In this document: positions 17,396 through 25,478 of the stretch, piece by piece | How positions within the stretch are numbered: the first letter of the stretch is position 1 | Layout of the letters: each line of letters opens with the position of its first letter | Assembly: GCA_027487385.1 (NCBI GenBank) | Contig: JAIYDS010000235.1 | Coordinates: 1 to 48,144, forward strand | Length of the DNA: 48,144 nt | Direction of reading: 5' to 3' | From: Acetobacteraceae bacterium | Lineage (GTDB): Bacteria > Pseudomonadota > Alphaproteobacteria > Acetobacterales > Acetobacteraceae | Program-made: the position numbers and the translations under genes | The notes under the pieces: generated by a model | What the model was told of the DNA's origin: nothing | The model's input: the letters and a program-made list of their open reading frames with translations, nothing else | Database searches by the model: none

Positions 17396-18568
17396 ATGAC
17401 CTTCACTGCCATCACGCGCGCTGCCATGGCCGCCTGCCTTGTCATGCTGGCCGGGGCGGCCTCCGCGCAGATCACCGCGCGGGACCGCTACGCCTCCATG
17501 GTCGTGGATGCCCGCACCGGCCAGGTGCTGAGCGCCGCGAATGCCGATGAGACCCGCCACCCGGCCTCGCTGACCAAGATGATGACCCTCTACATGCTGT
17601 TCGAGGCGATGCGCGACGGGCGCCTCACGCTCAGCACCCCGATCCGCGTGAGCGCGGAGGCCGCGTCGCGCCCGCCCTCCAAGCTCGGCGTGCCGGCCGG
17701 CGGCAGCATCTCGGTGGAGAGCGCCATTCTGGCCCTGATCACCCGCTCGGCCAATGACATCGCCGCCGCGGTGGGCGAGAACCTGGCCGGTGACGAGGAT
17801 GCCTTCGCCCGGGTGATGACGCAGCGCGCCCGCTCCCTCGGCATGACGCGCACCACCTTCCGCAATGCCTCCGGCCTGCCCGACCCGGAGCAGGTGACGA
17901 CCGCGCGGGACATGGTGCTGCTCGGCCGGCGGCTGATCGCCGACTTCCCGGATCAGTATCGCTATTTCAACACGCAGTATTTCGCCCATGGCAACCGCAT
18001 GATCCGCAACCACAACGGCATGCTGCGCGACTATCCGGGGACGGACGGCATCAAGACCGGCTTCATCAATGCCTCCGGCTTCAACATCGTCACCTCGGCG
18101 CAGCGCGACGGTGTGCGGCTGGTGGGCGCGGTGTTCGGCGGTTCCTCCTGGCCGCAGCGCAACAACCACATGGCCGAACTGCTCGATGACGGCTTCCAGC
18201 GCATGGGCGTCCGCTCGGCGCCGGTGATGGCCCAGGCTGGGCCGCGCATCGTGGCTGGGCGGGATCCGGTGGCTGGGCCCGGCCCGCGCCGCCTGGTCAG
18301 CACCGCCCAGGCCGCGACCCTGCCGTCGAACATGGCCCGCAGCCAGCCGTCCCGCCGTGTCGCCACGGCCAGTCCGCCGGCTCGCCCCCGCCCCGCGGCG
18401 ACCCCCGCCCGGACCCAGACCGCCTCCACCCGCCCTGCGGCGCCCCCGCGCAGCGCCCCCCGGCCGGCGCCGCGCGCCGCCGAGGCCCGTACCGCGCCGC
18501 GCCCGCAGCCCCGCACCACCGAAGCGCCGGCCACCCAGCGCCAGCAAATTGCCCGCAGCGGGGGCTGA
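17396..18568 (+). CDS. D-alanyl-D-alanine carboxypeptidase, DacF/PBP5 family
   Basis: A low-molecular-weight penicillin-binding protein that trims the terminal D-Ala of peptidoglycan pentapeptides in the periplasm. It has a Sec signal (MTFTAITRAAMAACLVMLAGAASAQ) and all three active-site motifs: SLTK with Ser58 and Lys61, SAN at 118-120, and KTG at 220-222. The catalytic domain ends near residue 285. The rest, to residue 390, is a low-complexity tail rich in Ala, Pro, Arg and Thr, replacing the usual PBP5 C-terminal beta domain and membrane anchor; it may contact the wall or the envelope. GGGGA lies about 6 bases before the ATG at 17396; another ATG at 17392 is in a different frame. The gene is divergent from the phasin and 85 bases before galU. 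Confidence 0.93.
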   Translation: MTFTAITRAAMAACLVMLAGAASAQITARDRYASMVVDARTGQVLSAANADETRHPASLTKMMTLYMLFEAMRDGRLTLSTPIRVSAEAASRPPSKLGVPAGGSISVESAILALITRSANDIAAAVGENLAGDEDAFARVMTQRARSLGMTRTTFRNASGLPDPEQVTTARDMVLLGRRLIADFPDQYRYFNTQYFAHGNRMIRNHNGMLRDYPGTDGIKTGFINASGFNIVTSAQRDGVRLVGAVFGGSSWPQRNNHMAELLDDGFQRMGVRSAPVMAQAGPRIVAGRDPVAGPGPRRLVSTAQAATLPSNMARSQPSRRVATASPPARPRPAATPARTQTASTRPAAPPRSAPRPAPRAAEARTAPRPQPRTTEAPATQRQQIARSGG

Positions 18569-18653
18569 ACGCAGAATCGTCACGCCGCATGGCTTGTCGC
18601 CCCTGGCTTAGGCGTGGCAACAAAGACAGGCTGATCTCCAAGGGAAACCACCC

Positions 18654-19523
18654 ATGCCCAAGCCGCTGAAAAAGGCCGTCCTGCCCGTTGCCGGCATGGG
18701 AACGCGCTTCCTGCCCGCCACCAAGGCGCTGGCCAAAGAAATGCTGCCGGTGGTGGATCGCCCGCTGATTCAATATGCGGTGGATGAAGCGCGTGCCGCG
18801 GGCATCGAGCAATTCTGCTTCGTCACCGGCCGCGGCAAGACCAGCATCGTCGAGCATTTCGATGTGGCCTATGAGCTCGAGCGCACTCTCGAGGAGCGCA
18901 ACAAGACGGCGATCCTGAACGAGTTGCGCGGCCTCGCCATCACGCCCGGCAGCCTGCTCACGGTGCGCCAGCAGGTGCCGCTGGGCCTTGGCCATGCCAT
19001 CTGGTGCGCGCGCGCCTTCATCGGCGACGACCCCTTCGCCATCCTCCTCCCCGATGACCTGATGCAGTGCGAGACGCCTTGCATTGGCCAGCTCGCCCAG
19101 GCCTATGCCGAGACCGGCGGGAATGTCGTCGCCATCGAGGAAGTGCCGATGGACCGCGTCAACAAGTATGGCGTGCTCGACATCGAGAAGGATATGGGCC
19201 GCCTGGTTTCGGTGAAGGGCCTGGTCGAGAAGCCGCCGGTGGATCAGGCGCCGTCCAACCTCACCATCATTGGCCGCTATGTGCTGATGCCCGAGGTGAT
19301 CGGCCATCTGGCGAAGATGGAGAAGGGCTCGGGCGGCGAAATCCAATTGACGGACAGCATGGCCAAGCTGATCGGCACCCAACCTTTCCACGGCCTGCGC
19401 TATGAGGGCCGGCGCTTTGATTGCGGCGATAAGGTGGGCTTCCTTGAGGCGCAGATCGCCTTCGCTCTGGCGCGCCCCGATATCGCGCCCGCGGTGCGGC
19501 AATTCCTCGACAGCTATCGTTAA
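18654..19523 (+). CDS. galU: UTP-glucose-1-phosphate uridylyltransferase
   Basis: Makes UDP-glucose from UTP and glucose-1-phosphate in the cytoplasm. The 289 residues match bacterial GalU in length. The nucleotide-binding signature GMGTRFLPATKALAKEMLPV follows the first strand. VEKPP and GGEIQLTDSM are the typical downstream sugar-nucleotidyltransferase motifs, and RRFDCGDKVGFLEA is the characteristic C-terminal GalU motif. AAGGGA lies about 8 bases before the ATG. It is the first gene of a set with ugd and a hexose phosphomutase: the mutase supplies glucose-1-phosphate, GalU makes UDP-glucose and Ugd oxidises it. UDP-glucose is also the substrate of the cellulose synthase at the right end of the window. 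Confidence 0.97.
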   Translation: MPKPLKKAVLPVAGMGTRFLPATKALAKEMLPVVDRPLIQYAVDEARAAGIEQFCFVTGRGKTSIVEHFDVAYELERTLEERNKTAILNELRGLAITPGSLLTVRQQVPLGLGHAIWCARAFIGDDPFAILLPDDLMQCETPCIGQLAQAYAETGGNVVAIEEVPMDRVNKYGVLDIEKDMGRLVSVKGLVEKPPVDQAPSNLTIIGRYVLMPEVIGHLAKMEKGSGGEIQLTDSMAKLIGTQPFHGLRYEGRRFDCGDKVGFLEAQIAFALARPDIAPAVRQFLDSYR

Positions 19524-19569
19524 GCCGGATCGGTGATCCTGGCGCGCATCTTCCAGAAGGGCTGACAGT

Positions 19570-20889
19570 ATGAAGATCGCGATGATCGGCGCCGGCTATG
19601 TGGGGCTGGTCTCCGGCGCCTGCTTTGCCGAGTTTGGCGTGGATGTGGCGGTGGTGGACAATGACCCGGCGAAGATCGAGGCGCTGAAGGCCGGCCGCAT
19701 CCCCATCTACGAGCCGCGGCTGGATCATCTGGTGGCAGACAATGCCCGTGAGGGGCGGTTGACCTTCACCACCGATCTGGATGAGGCGGTGGCGGGGGCC
19801 GAGGCGGTCTTCCTGGCCGTTGGCACGCCAACCCGGCGCGGCGATGGCCATGCCGATCTCAGCTACGTTTTTGCCGCCGCCGAACAGGTGGCGCGCGCGG
19901 CCAAGGGCCCGCTGGTCCTGGTGACGAAATCCACCGTGCCCGTCGGCACGGGGCGCGAGGTGAAGCGCCGTGTGCAGGCCGTGCGGCCGGATCTGGACAT
20001 CGCCGTCGCCTCCAACCCGGAATTCCTGCGCGAAGGCGCGGCCATCGGCGATTTCATGCGGCCTGACCGGATCGTGATCGGCATCGAGGAAGGGGAGGCG
20101 GGGGCCCGGGCCGAGGCGGTGCTGAAGCGCCTCTACCGCCCGCTCTACCTGATCGAGACGCCGATCGTGGCGACCGGCCTGGAGACGGCCGAGATCATCA
20201 AATACGCCGCCAATGCCTTCCTCGCCATGAAGATCAGCTTCATCAATGAAGTGGCCGACCTCTGCGAGAAGGCCGGCGCCGATGTGCAGCAGGTGGCGCG
20301 CGGCATTGGCCTGGACGGCCGCATCGGCCGAAAGTTCCTGCATGCGGGGCCGGGCTATGGCGGCTCCTGCTTCCCGAAGGACACCATCGCCTTCGCGCGG
20401 ACGGGCCAGGATCTGGGTGCCCCCCTGCGCCTGGTGGAGGCGACCATCGCGGTGAATGACGGCCGCAAGCTCGCCATGGCGGATCGCGTGATTGCGGCCT
20501 GTGGTGGCAGCGTGGCCGGCAAGACCATCGCCGTGCTCGGCCTGACCTTCAAGCCCGAGACGGATGACATGCGCGATGCGCCCTCGCTCGACATCGTGCC
20601 GAAGCTGGCGGCCGCCGGCGCCGTGATTCGCGCCTTCGACCCGCAGGGCATGGCTTTCGCCAAGCCGCTGCTGCCGGCGGCGGTGCATTACGCCAACAAC
20701 GCGATGGACGCGCTGGCCGGCGCCGAGGCGCTGGTGCTGATCACCGAATGGAACGAGTTCCGCAACATCGCGCCCGGCAAGCTTGCCAACGCCATGAAGG
20801 GGCGCGTCGTGCTGGATCTGCGCAATGTCTATGATCCCGCCGCCATGCGTGAGGCGGGTTTCACCTATTACTCGATCGGAAGACCCTGA
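19570..20889 (+). CDS. ugd: UDP-glucose 6-dehydrogenase
   Basis: Oxidises UDP-glucose twice with NAD+ to UDP-glucuronate for exopolysaccharide or LPS. The 439 residues show the NAD-binding GAGYVGLVSGACFAEFG at the N terminus, VTKSTVPVGTG, the substrate-binding NPEFLREG, the central helix with EIIKYAANAFLAMKISFINE, and the catalytic cysteine in GYGGSCFPKD near residue 267. The C-terminal domain has GLTFKPETDDMRDAPS. It follows galU after 46 bases and overlaps the next start by one base (TGATG), so the two are translationally coupled. Confidence 0.97.
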   Translation: MKIAMIGAGYVGLVSGACFAEFGVDVAVVDNDPAKIEALKAGRIPIYEPRLDHLVADNAREGRLTFTTDLDEAVAGAEAVFLAVGTPTRRGDGHADLSYVFAAAEQVARAAKGPLVLVTKSTVPVGTGREVKRRVQAVRPDLDIAVASNPEFLREGAAIGDFMRPDRIVIGIEEGEAGARAEAVLKRLYRPLYLIETPIVATGLETAEIIKYAANAFLAMKISFINEVADLCEKAGADVQQVARGIGLDGRIGRKFLHAGPGYGGSCFPKDTIAFARTGQDLGAPLRLVEATIAVNDGRKLAMADRVIAACGGSVAGKTIAVLGLTFKPETDDMRDAPSLDIVPKLAAAGAVIRAFDPQGMAFAKPLLPAAVHYANNAMDALAGAEALVLITEWNEFRNIAPGKLANAMKGRVVLDLRNVYDPAAMREAGFTYYSIGRP

Positions 20890-22301
20890 TGGCCGGATTT
20901 TCGCACCAGTTCGACAAGACCTCGCTGCGCGAATACGACATTCGCGGCATTGTGGGGCAGACCCTGCACCCGGCGGATGCCTTCGCCATCGGCCGGGTCT
21001 TCGGCACCATCGTGGGCCGCGCCGGCGGTTCGCGCGTGGCGGTGGGCTGGGATGGGCGCCTTTCCTCGCCGGAACTCCAGCAGCACTTGGTGGCGGGGCT
21101 CGTCGCCTCCGGCATGGAGGTGATCCGCGTGGGCTGCGGGCCGACGCCGATGCTCTATTTCGCGAGCTATGACCAGAAGGCCGATGGCGCGGTGATGCTG
21201 ACCGGCAGCCACAACCCGCCGAACTACAACGGCTTCAAGATGATGATCGGCAAGAAGCCCTTCTTCGGCAAGGACATCCAGACGCTGGGGGCCATGGCCG
21301 CGGCGGGCGATGTTGTGCCACAGACGCTTGGCTCGGCCCGCGATGTGGATGTGAGCGAGGCCTATATCGCCCGCATGGTCCAGGATTATGTCGGCGGCGC
21401 CAAGACGCTGAACGTGGTCTGGGATCCCGGCAATGGTTCGGGCGGCGCCATCACCGAGCGGCTGGTGAAGCACCTGCCGGGCCAGCACGTCGTCATCAAT
21501 GGCGAGATTGACGGCAATTTCCCGAACCACCACCCCGACCCCACGGTGCTGAAGAACCTGGAGCAGATCATCGCCCGCGTGAAGGCCGAGGGCGCCGATC
21601 TCGGCATCGCCTTCGACGGCGATGCGGACCGCATCGGCGTGGTGGATGGCGAGGGGCACATGCTCTTCGGCGACCAGCTCCTGGTGGTGCTGGCGCGCGA
21701 TGTCCTGAAATCCCATCCGGGTGCCACCATCATCGCCGATGTGAAGGCCAGCCAGGTGCTGTTCGACGAGGTGGCAAAGGCCGGCGGCCAGCCCCTCATG
21801 TGGAAGACCGGCCACAGCCTCATCAAGCAGAAGATGGCCGAGACCGGCTGCCCGCTGGCCGGCGAGATGTCCGGCCACACCTTCTTCGCCGACAAGTGGT
21901 ATGGCTTTGACGACGCGCTCTATTCCGGCGTCCGCCTGCTCGACATCCTGGCGCGCAGCGAGGAAAGCCTGGCCCAGATGCGTGCCGCCCTGCCGCAGGT
22001 GCTGAACACCCCGGAGCTGCGCTTCAACTGCGACGAGACCCGCAAATTCGAGGTGATCGAGGAGGTCCGCGCCCGCCTCGCCACCGAAGGTGCCCAGGTC
22101 CAGGCCGTGGATGGCGTGCGTGTGCTGAGCGAGGATGGCTGGTGGCTGTTGCGCGCCTCCAACACCCAGGCCGTGCTGGTCGCGCGCTGCGAGGCCAAGA
22201 CCGAGGCCGGGCTGGAGCGGCTGAAGGCCCAGCTGGTGCGGCAATTGGAGGCCTCCGGCCTCGAAGCGCCGGATTTCTCGGGCGAGAATGCCGGGCACTG
22301 A
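20889..22301 (+). CDS. Phosphomannomutase/phosphoglucomutase (AlgC type)
   Basis: Interconverts hexose-6- and hexose-1-phosphates, feeding GDP-mannose or UDP-glucose synthesis. The 470-residue, four-domain alpha-D-phosphohexomutase shows the phosphoserine loop TGSHNPPNYNG (Ser107), the metal loop DGDADR at about 243-248, the sugar-specificity loop GEMSGHTFF near 325, which is the dual-specificity PMM/PGM type, and the C-terminal phosphate loop RASNTQAVLVARCEA. The third domain contains the usual Trp-Lys-Thr-Gly-His-Ser segment. The ATG overlaps the ugd stop. Whether mannose or glucose phosphate is the main substrate cannot be told from sequence, so no specific symbol is given. Confidence 0.94.
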   Translation: MAGFSHQFDKTSLREYDIRGIVGQTLHPADAFAIGRVFGTIVGRAGGSRVAVGWDGRLSSPELQQHLVAGLVASGMEVIRVGCGPTPMLYFASYDQKADGAVMLTGSHNPPNYNGFKMMIGKKPFFGKDIQTLGAMAAAGDVVPQTLGSARDVDVSEAYIARMVQDYVGGAKTLNVVWDPGNGSGGAITERLVKHLPGQHVVINGEIDGNFPNHHPDPTVLKNLEQIIARVKAEGADLGIAFDGDADRIGVVDGEGHMLFGDQLLVVLARDVLKSHPGATIIADVKASQVLFDEVAKAGGQPLMWKTGHSLIKQKMAETGCPLAGEMSGHTFFADKWYGFDDALYSGVRLLDILARSEESLAQMRAALPQVLNTPELRFNCDETRKFEVIEEVRARLATEGAQVQAVDGVRVLSEDGWWLLRASNTQAVLVARCEAKTEAGLERLKAQLVRQLEASGLEAPDFSGENAGH

Positions 22302-22342
22302 AAGCTCTGCCTCTTTTTTAACAAAATCGCGCCGGTTCCGAC

Positions 22343-22372
22343 TTGTTACGGACCCGGTGCCTGAACTATATG
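22343..22372 (+). promoter_or_regulatory. Candidate promoter of a small membrane peptide gene
   Basis: TTGTTA (22343-22348) and TATATG (22367-22372) are 18 bases apart. The region is locally AT-rich. Transcription would start about 20 bases before the ATG at 22400. Confidence 0.4.
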
Positions 22373-22399
22373 CATGATCTCCAACTAGGGTGGTCGGGC

Positions 22400-22540
22400 A
22401 TGCAGGCCGAAGGCAATCCGAAACAGCGTTCCGCCAGCGCCTGGCGCGAGGCCGCGGATCTGTTGCGCTTCAGCCTTGAAGCGGCGGCGGTCTCGGGCGC
22501 CATCGTGCTGACGGCCTGGGTCTTTTCCGGCACAGGTTGA
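22400..22540 (+). CDS. Possible small single-span membrane protein, 46 residues
   Basis: Reads MQAEGNPKQRSASAWREAAD followed by a hydrophobic C-terminal segment (about residues 25-43, SLEAAAVSGAIVLTAWVF), a plausible single membrane span with a cationic N-terminal side. TAGGGTGG lies 6 bases before the ATG and a promoter-like pair sits at 22343-22372, so both signals agree on this start. The frame also reads in from a TTG at 22343, but that start would overlap the promoter. No family was recognised. It is independent of the phosphomutase upstream and of the receptor genes downstream. Confidence 0.5.
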   Translation: MQAEGNPKQRSASAWREAADLLRFSLEAAAVSGAIVLTAWVFSGTG

Positions 22541-22621
22541 CGTCGTCCCGTTCTGGCCGCCAACTGATCGCCGGCAGCCGGGCAAATCATGAATCCGGCG
22601 CCCCAGGAGGATGCCGGACCC

Positions 22622-23593
22622 ATGATCACCCGCCGTAGCCTGACACTCGCCCTCGTGGCCGCGCCGGCCGTTGCGCGCGCGCAAGCCTGGACGCCGACCG
22701 GCCCCGTCCGCATCGTCGTGCCCTTCCCGGCGGGTGGCACCACCGACATCCTGGCCCGGCTTTACGCGCAGCGCCTGACCGAGACGCTGGGCGTCTCCGT
22801 CGTTGTCGAGAATCGGGGCGGGGCGGGCGGCTCCATCGGCGCGGATGTGGTGGCCAAGGCGGCGCCGGACGGGCAGACGCTGCTCTTCCACAACCTCACC
22901 TTCAGCACCACCACGGCGGCGCTGGAATTCGCGAACCGCGCCCCGCATTCCATCGAGCGCGACTTCGCCCCCATCACGCTCGGCGCGAATGTGCCGATGA
23001 TGCTGCTGGTGCATCGCGACGTGCCGGCCAACAACCTCACGGAATTTGCCGCCTGGGCGCGCAGCCAGCCCACCCCTCCGTTCTATGGCTCGACCGGCCC
23101 GGGCAGCACCATGAACCTGGTGGGTGAGGTGCTGAAGCGAGATGGCCGCTTCCCGATGGACCACGTGCCCTTCCGCGGCGCCGCGCCGCTGGTGCAGGAC
23201 ATGCTGGCCGGGCGCATCCAGTTCGGCGGGGACCAGCTGTCTTCCTCGCTCACCCATATCCGCGGCGGCACGCTCCGCCCCATCGCCACCCTCTCCGCCA
23301 CCCGCGCCAGCGCGCTGCCCGAGGTGCCCACGGTGCGGGAGCAGGGCTTCCCCAATGCCGAGATGCTGGGCTGGAACGGGTTCTTCGCGCCCGCCCGCAC
23401 GCCGGAGGCGACGCTGGCGCGGCTGCAGACGGAGATCGCCGCCGCCGCCCGCTATCCGGCCCTGGCGGCGCGCATCCAGGAGCTGGGCGCCGTGCCCGGC
23501 GGCAATTCCAGCGCGGAATTCACACAGCAGGTGCATGGGCAGATCGCCGCCATGCGGCCGCTGGTGCAATCCCTCCAGATGCGGGTCGAGTGA
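22622..23593 (+). CDS. Bug/TctC-family periplasmic solute-binding receptor (copy A)
   Basis: A tripartite tricarboxylate transporter receptor, 323 residues, with an N-terminal signal (MITRRSLTLALVAAPAVARAQA). The mature protein shows the family core: VRIVVPFPAGGTTDILARL, the ligand-binding loop VVVENRGGAGGSIGADVVAKA, a central FYGSTGPGS segment and the downstream GWNGFFAPARTPE. Such proteins bind small carboxylates or related metabolites in the periplasm; the ligand cannot be predicted. No tctA/tctB membrane genes are linked, which is common for these expanded orphan receptor families. An upstream ATG at 22589 is possible, but AGGAGG 11 bases before 22622 and the signal-peptide position favour 22622. 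The stop overlaps the next start. Confidence 0.93.
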   Translation: MITRRSLTLALVAAPAVARAQAWTPTGPVRIVVPFPAGGTTDILARLYAQRLTETLGVSVVVENRGGAGGSIGADVVAKAAPDGQTLLFHNLTFSTTTAALEFANRAPHSIERDFAPITLGANVPMMLLVHRDVPANNLTEFAAWARSQPTPPFYGSTGPGSTMNLVGEVLKRDGRFPMDHVPFRGAAPLVQDMLAGRIQFGGDQLSSSLTHIRGGTLRPIATLSATRASALPEVPTVREQGFPNAEMLGWNGFFAPARTPEATLARLQTEIAAAARYPALAARIQELGAVPGGNSSAEFTQQVHGQIAAMRPLVQSLQMRVE

Positions 23594-24564
23594 TGCGCCG
23601 CCGCCACCTCCTCGCGGCGCCGCTCCTGGCCGCGCCGCTTGTCGCCCGCGCCCAAGCCTGGTCTCCCAATGGGCCGATCCGCGTCGTCGTGCCTTTCGCC
23701 GCCGGCGGGACGACGGATATCCTCGCCCGCCTCTATGGCAATCGCCTGACCGAGACGCTGGGCGTGCCCATCCTGGTCGAGAATCGGGGTGGCGGTGGCG
23801 GTTCCATCGGCGCCGATGTGGTCGCCAAGGCCGCGCCGGACGGGCAGGTGCTGCTGTTCCACAACTCCACCTTCTCGGCCACCAGCGCGGTGATGGAGTT
23901 CCAGAACCGCGCGCAGCATTCGCTGGAGCGGGATTTCGCCCCCATCAGCCTGGGCGCGCTGGTGCCCACCGTGGTGCTGGTCCACCCTTCGGTGCCCGCC
24001 ACCACCGTGCCGGAATTCGTCACCTGGGCGCGGGCGCAGCCCTCGCCGCCCTTCTATGGCTCGACCGGCCCCGGCAGCGCTGGCCATTTGGTCGGCGAGG
24101 TGATGAAGCGCGACGGCAATTTCCAGATGGAGCATGTGCCCTTCCGCGGCGCCTCGCTCCTCATGCAGGACTTGATCGTGGGCCGCATCCAGTTCGGCGG
24201 CGACCAGCTTTCCACCGCGCTGCCGCATATCCGCTCCGGCGCGGTGCGGCCCATCGCCATTCGCTCCACCGCGCGAAACCGCATGTTGCCGCAGATCTCC
24301 ACGGTGCGGGAGCAGGGTTTTCCCAATGCGGAAATCCTGGGCTGGAACGGCTTCTTCGCCCCGGCCCGCACGCCGGAGGCGGTGCTGGTCCGGCTGCAGG
24401 CGGAAATCGCGGCCGCCGCCCGCTATGCCCCGCTGGCGGCGCGGATTGATGAGCTGGGCGCTGATCCGGGCGGCAATTCCACGGCGGAGTTCACCACCAT
24501 GGTGCATGCCCAGGTGGCGGCGCTGCGCCCCGTCGTGGCCTCCCTGAACCTGCGGGCGGAATAG
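23593..24564 (+). CDS. Bug/TctC-family periplasmic solute-binding receptor (copy B)
   Basis: Same family and exactly the same length (323 residues) as the preceding gene, to which it aligns end to end without gaps and with about two thirds identity by eye. It is a tandem duplicate. The signal is MRRRHLLAAPLLAAPLVARAQA. Conserved blocks include PFAAGGTTDILARLY, VENRGGGGGSIGADVVAKAA, FYGSTGPGS and GWNGFFAPARTPEA. Differences cluster in the ligand-facing stretches (FHNSTFSATSAVMEF against FHNLTFSTTTAALEF) and in the segment before TVREQGFPNAE, suggesting changed ligand preference. The ATG overlaps the stop of copy A (TGATG), so the pair is cotranslated. A GTG at 23590 is a less likely start. Confidence 0.93.
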   Translation: MRRRHLLAAPLLAAPLVARAQAWSPNGPIRVVVPFAAGGTTDILARLYGNRLTETLGVPILVENRGGGGGSIGADVVAKAAPDGQVLLFHNSTFSATSAVMEFQNRAQHSLERDFAPISLGALVPTVVLVHPSVPATTVPEFVTWARAQPSPPFYGSTGPGSAGHLVGEVMKRDGNFQMEHVPFRGASLLMQDLIVGRIQFGGDQLSTALPHIRSGAVRPIAIRSTARNRMLPQISTVREQGFPNAEILGWNGFFAPARTPEAVLVRLQAEIAAAARYAPLAARIDELGADPGGNSTAEFTTMVHAQVAALRPVVASLNLRAE

Positions 24565-24779
24565 CGCCGCCGCAACCAGGCCTGTTCCCTCCGCAGCCCC
24601 GAGAGCGCTTCTTCTGCGCGGCTTTCGGGCAGGCGGAAAAGACCCCTGCGGCGGCGCGGACACCGATCAGGCCCAGTCCCGAGAAGCCATCAGCTGGGGG
24701 AGGGCGCGCCCCGCCCTCGCGCCGCACGGCCATCCTGCGCAGCCATCCCGGCTCGGCGCCGGCAGGGCCTCGAAGGGAC

Positions 24780-24798
24780 GGGGGGCCCGCATCCCCCC
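24780..24798 (-). terminator. Weak hairpin after the ABC/amidase operon
   Basis: Six G and six C residues form a stem around a 7-base loop 16 bases past the last stop codon of the minus-strand operon. There is no T-run, so intrinsic termination is doubtful; it may mark the 3' end after Rho-dependent termination. Confidence 0.25.
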
Positions 24799-24813
24799 AG
24801 GAACGACGCGGCC

Positions 24814-25431
24814 TCAGTGGATTTGCGGCGTGTTCACCCAGACCAGCCGCGCCGTTCCCGGCCCCGGATTGCGATACCGGGTGGTCAGGTGCGCCTTGTA
24901 AAAGAAGGAGTCGCCCGGGCCGAGGAGATAGGTCGTCCCGTCAATCGTGAATTCGAGCTGCCCCTCGATCACATAGCCCAGCGCCTCGCCCTGGTGGGTG
25001 ATCTCATCCACCTTGGCGCCGCCCTCGGCGACCACATGGATATTGGCCTCCAGCATGTGGCCGGAACCGAAGGGGACCAGGCGCTCATACCGGACACCGG
25101 TTCCGCCCCGGATCGGGTCGGTCTCGGTCACCGGGCGCTGGCCCGCGCGCTGGATGAAGCTCGAATTCTGCGGGGCCAGCCCGAAAAAGGTCGCCATGTC
25201 GGTCTCCAGGCTGCGGATGATCTTTTGCAGCATGGGCAGGGAGGGGACGACGCGATCATTCTCGATCTTGGAGATCATGCTCTCGGTGCAGCCCACGCGC
25301 TCGGCCAATTCGCGCGCGCGCACGCCCTTGAGCATCCGCGCGTAACGCACCCGCGCGCCGATCTGCAGCGTCTCCGCACGTTCCTCCTGCGCCGCTGGGC
25401 CGGGCGGCCGCTGTGGATTCCTGATCGCCAT
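24814..25431 (-). CDS. XRE-family regulator with C-terminal cupin domain
   Basis: A 205-residue regulator. Residues about 25-80 form an XRE helix-turn-helix (GARVRYARMLKGVRARELAE, then VGCTESMISKIENDRVVPSL). Residues about 115-200 form a cupin (GEALGYVIEGQLEFTIDG, then LGPGDSFFYKA and HLTTRYRNPG) that probably senses a small ligand or metal. Such MerR/PuuR-like XRE-cupin proteins usually repress or activate neighbouring catabolic and uptake genes. It is the last gene of the dpp-amidase operon, 47 bases after the amidase, so it is probably autoregulated and likely controls the whole operon. Palindromes upstream of dppA are candidate operators. The ATG at 25431 has only a weak Shine-Dalgarno. 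Confidence 0.9.
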   Translation of the reverse strand: MAIRNPQRPPGPAAQEERAETLQIGARVRYARMLKGVRARELAERVGCTESMISKIENDRVVPSLPMLQKIIRSLETDMATFFGLAPQNSSFIQRAGQRPVTETDPIRGGTGVRYERLVPFGSGHMLEANIHVVAEGGAKVDEITHQGEALGYVIEGQLEFTIDGTTYLLGPGDSFFYKAHLTTRYRNPGPGTARLVWVNTPQIH

Positions 25432-25478
25432 GGCTTCGTCCGTGTGCGCCCCGCTCGGGACGCTTCGCGCCGCTTATG

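Noticed and set aside
22302-22342. T-run after the phosphomutase as a terminator
   Set aside because: There is a run of T, but no convincing stem precedes it.
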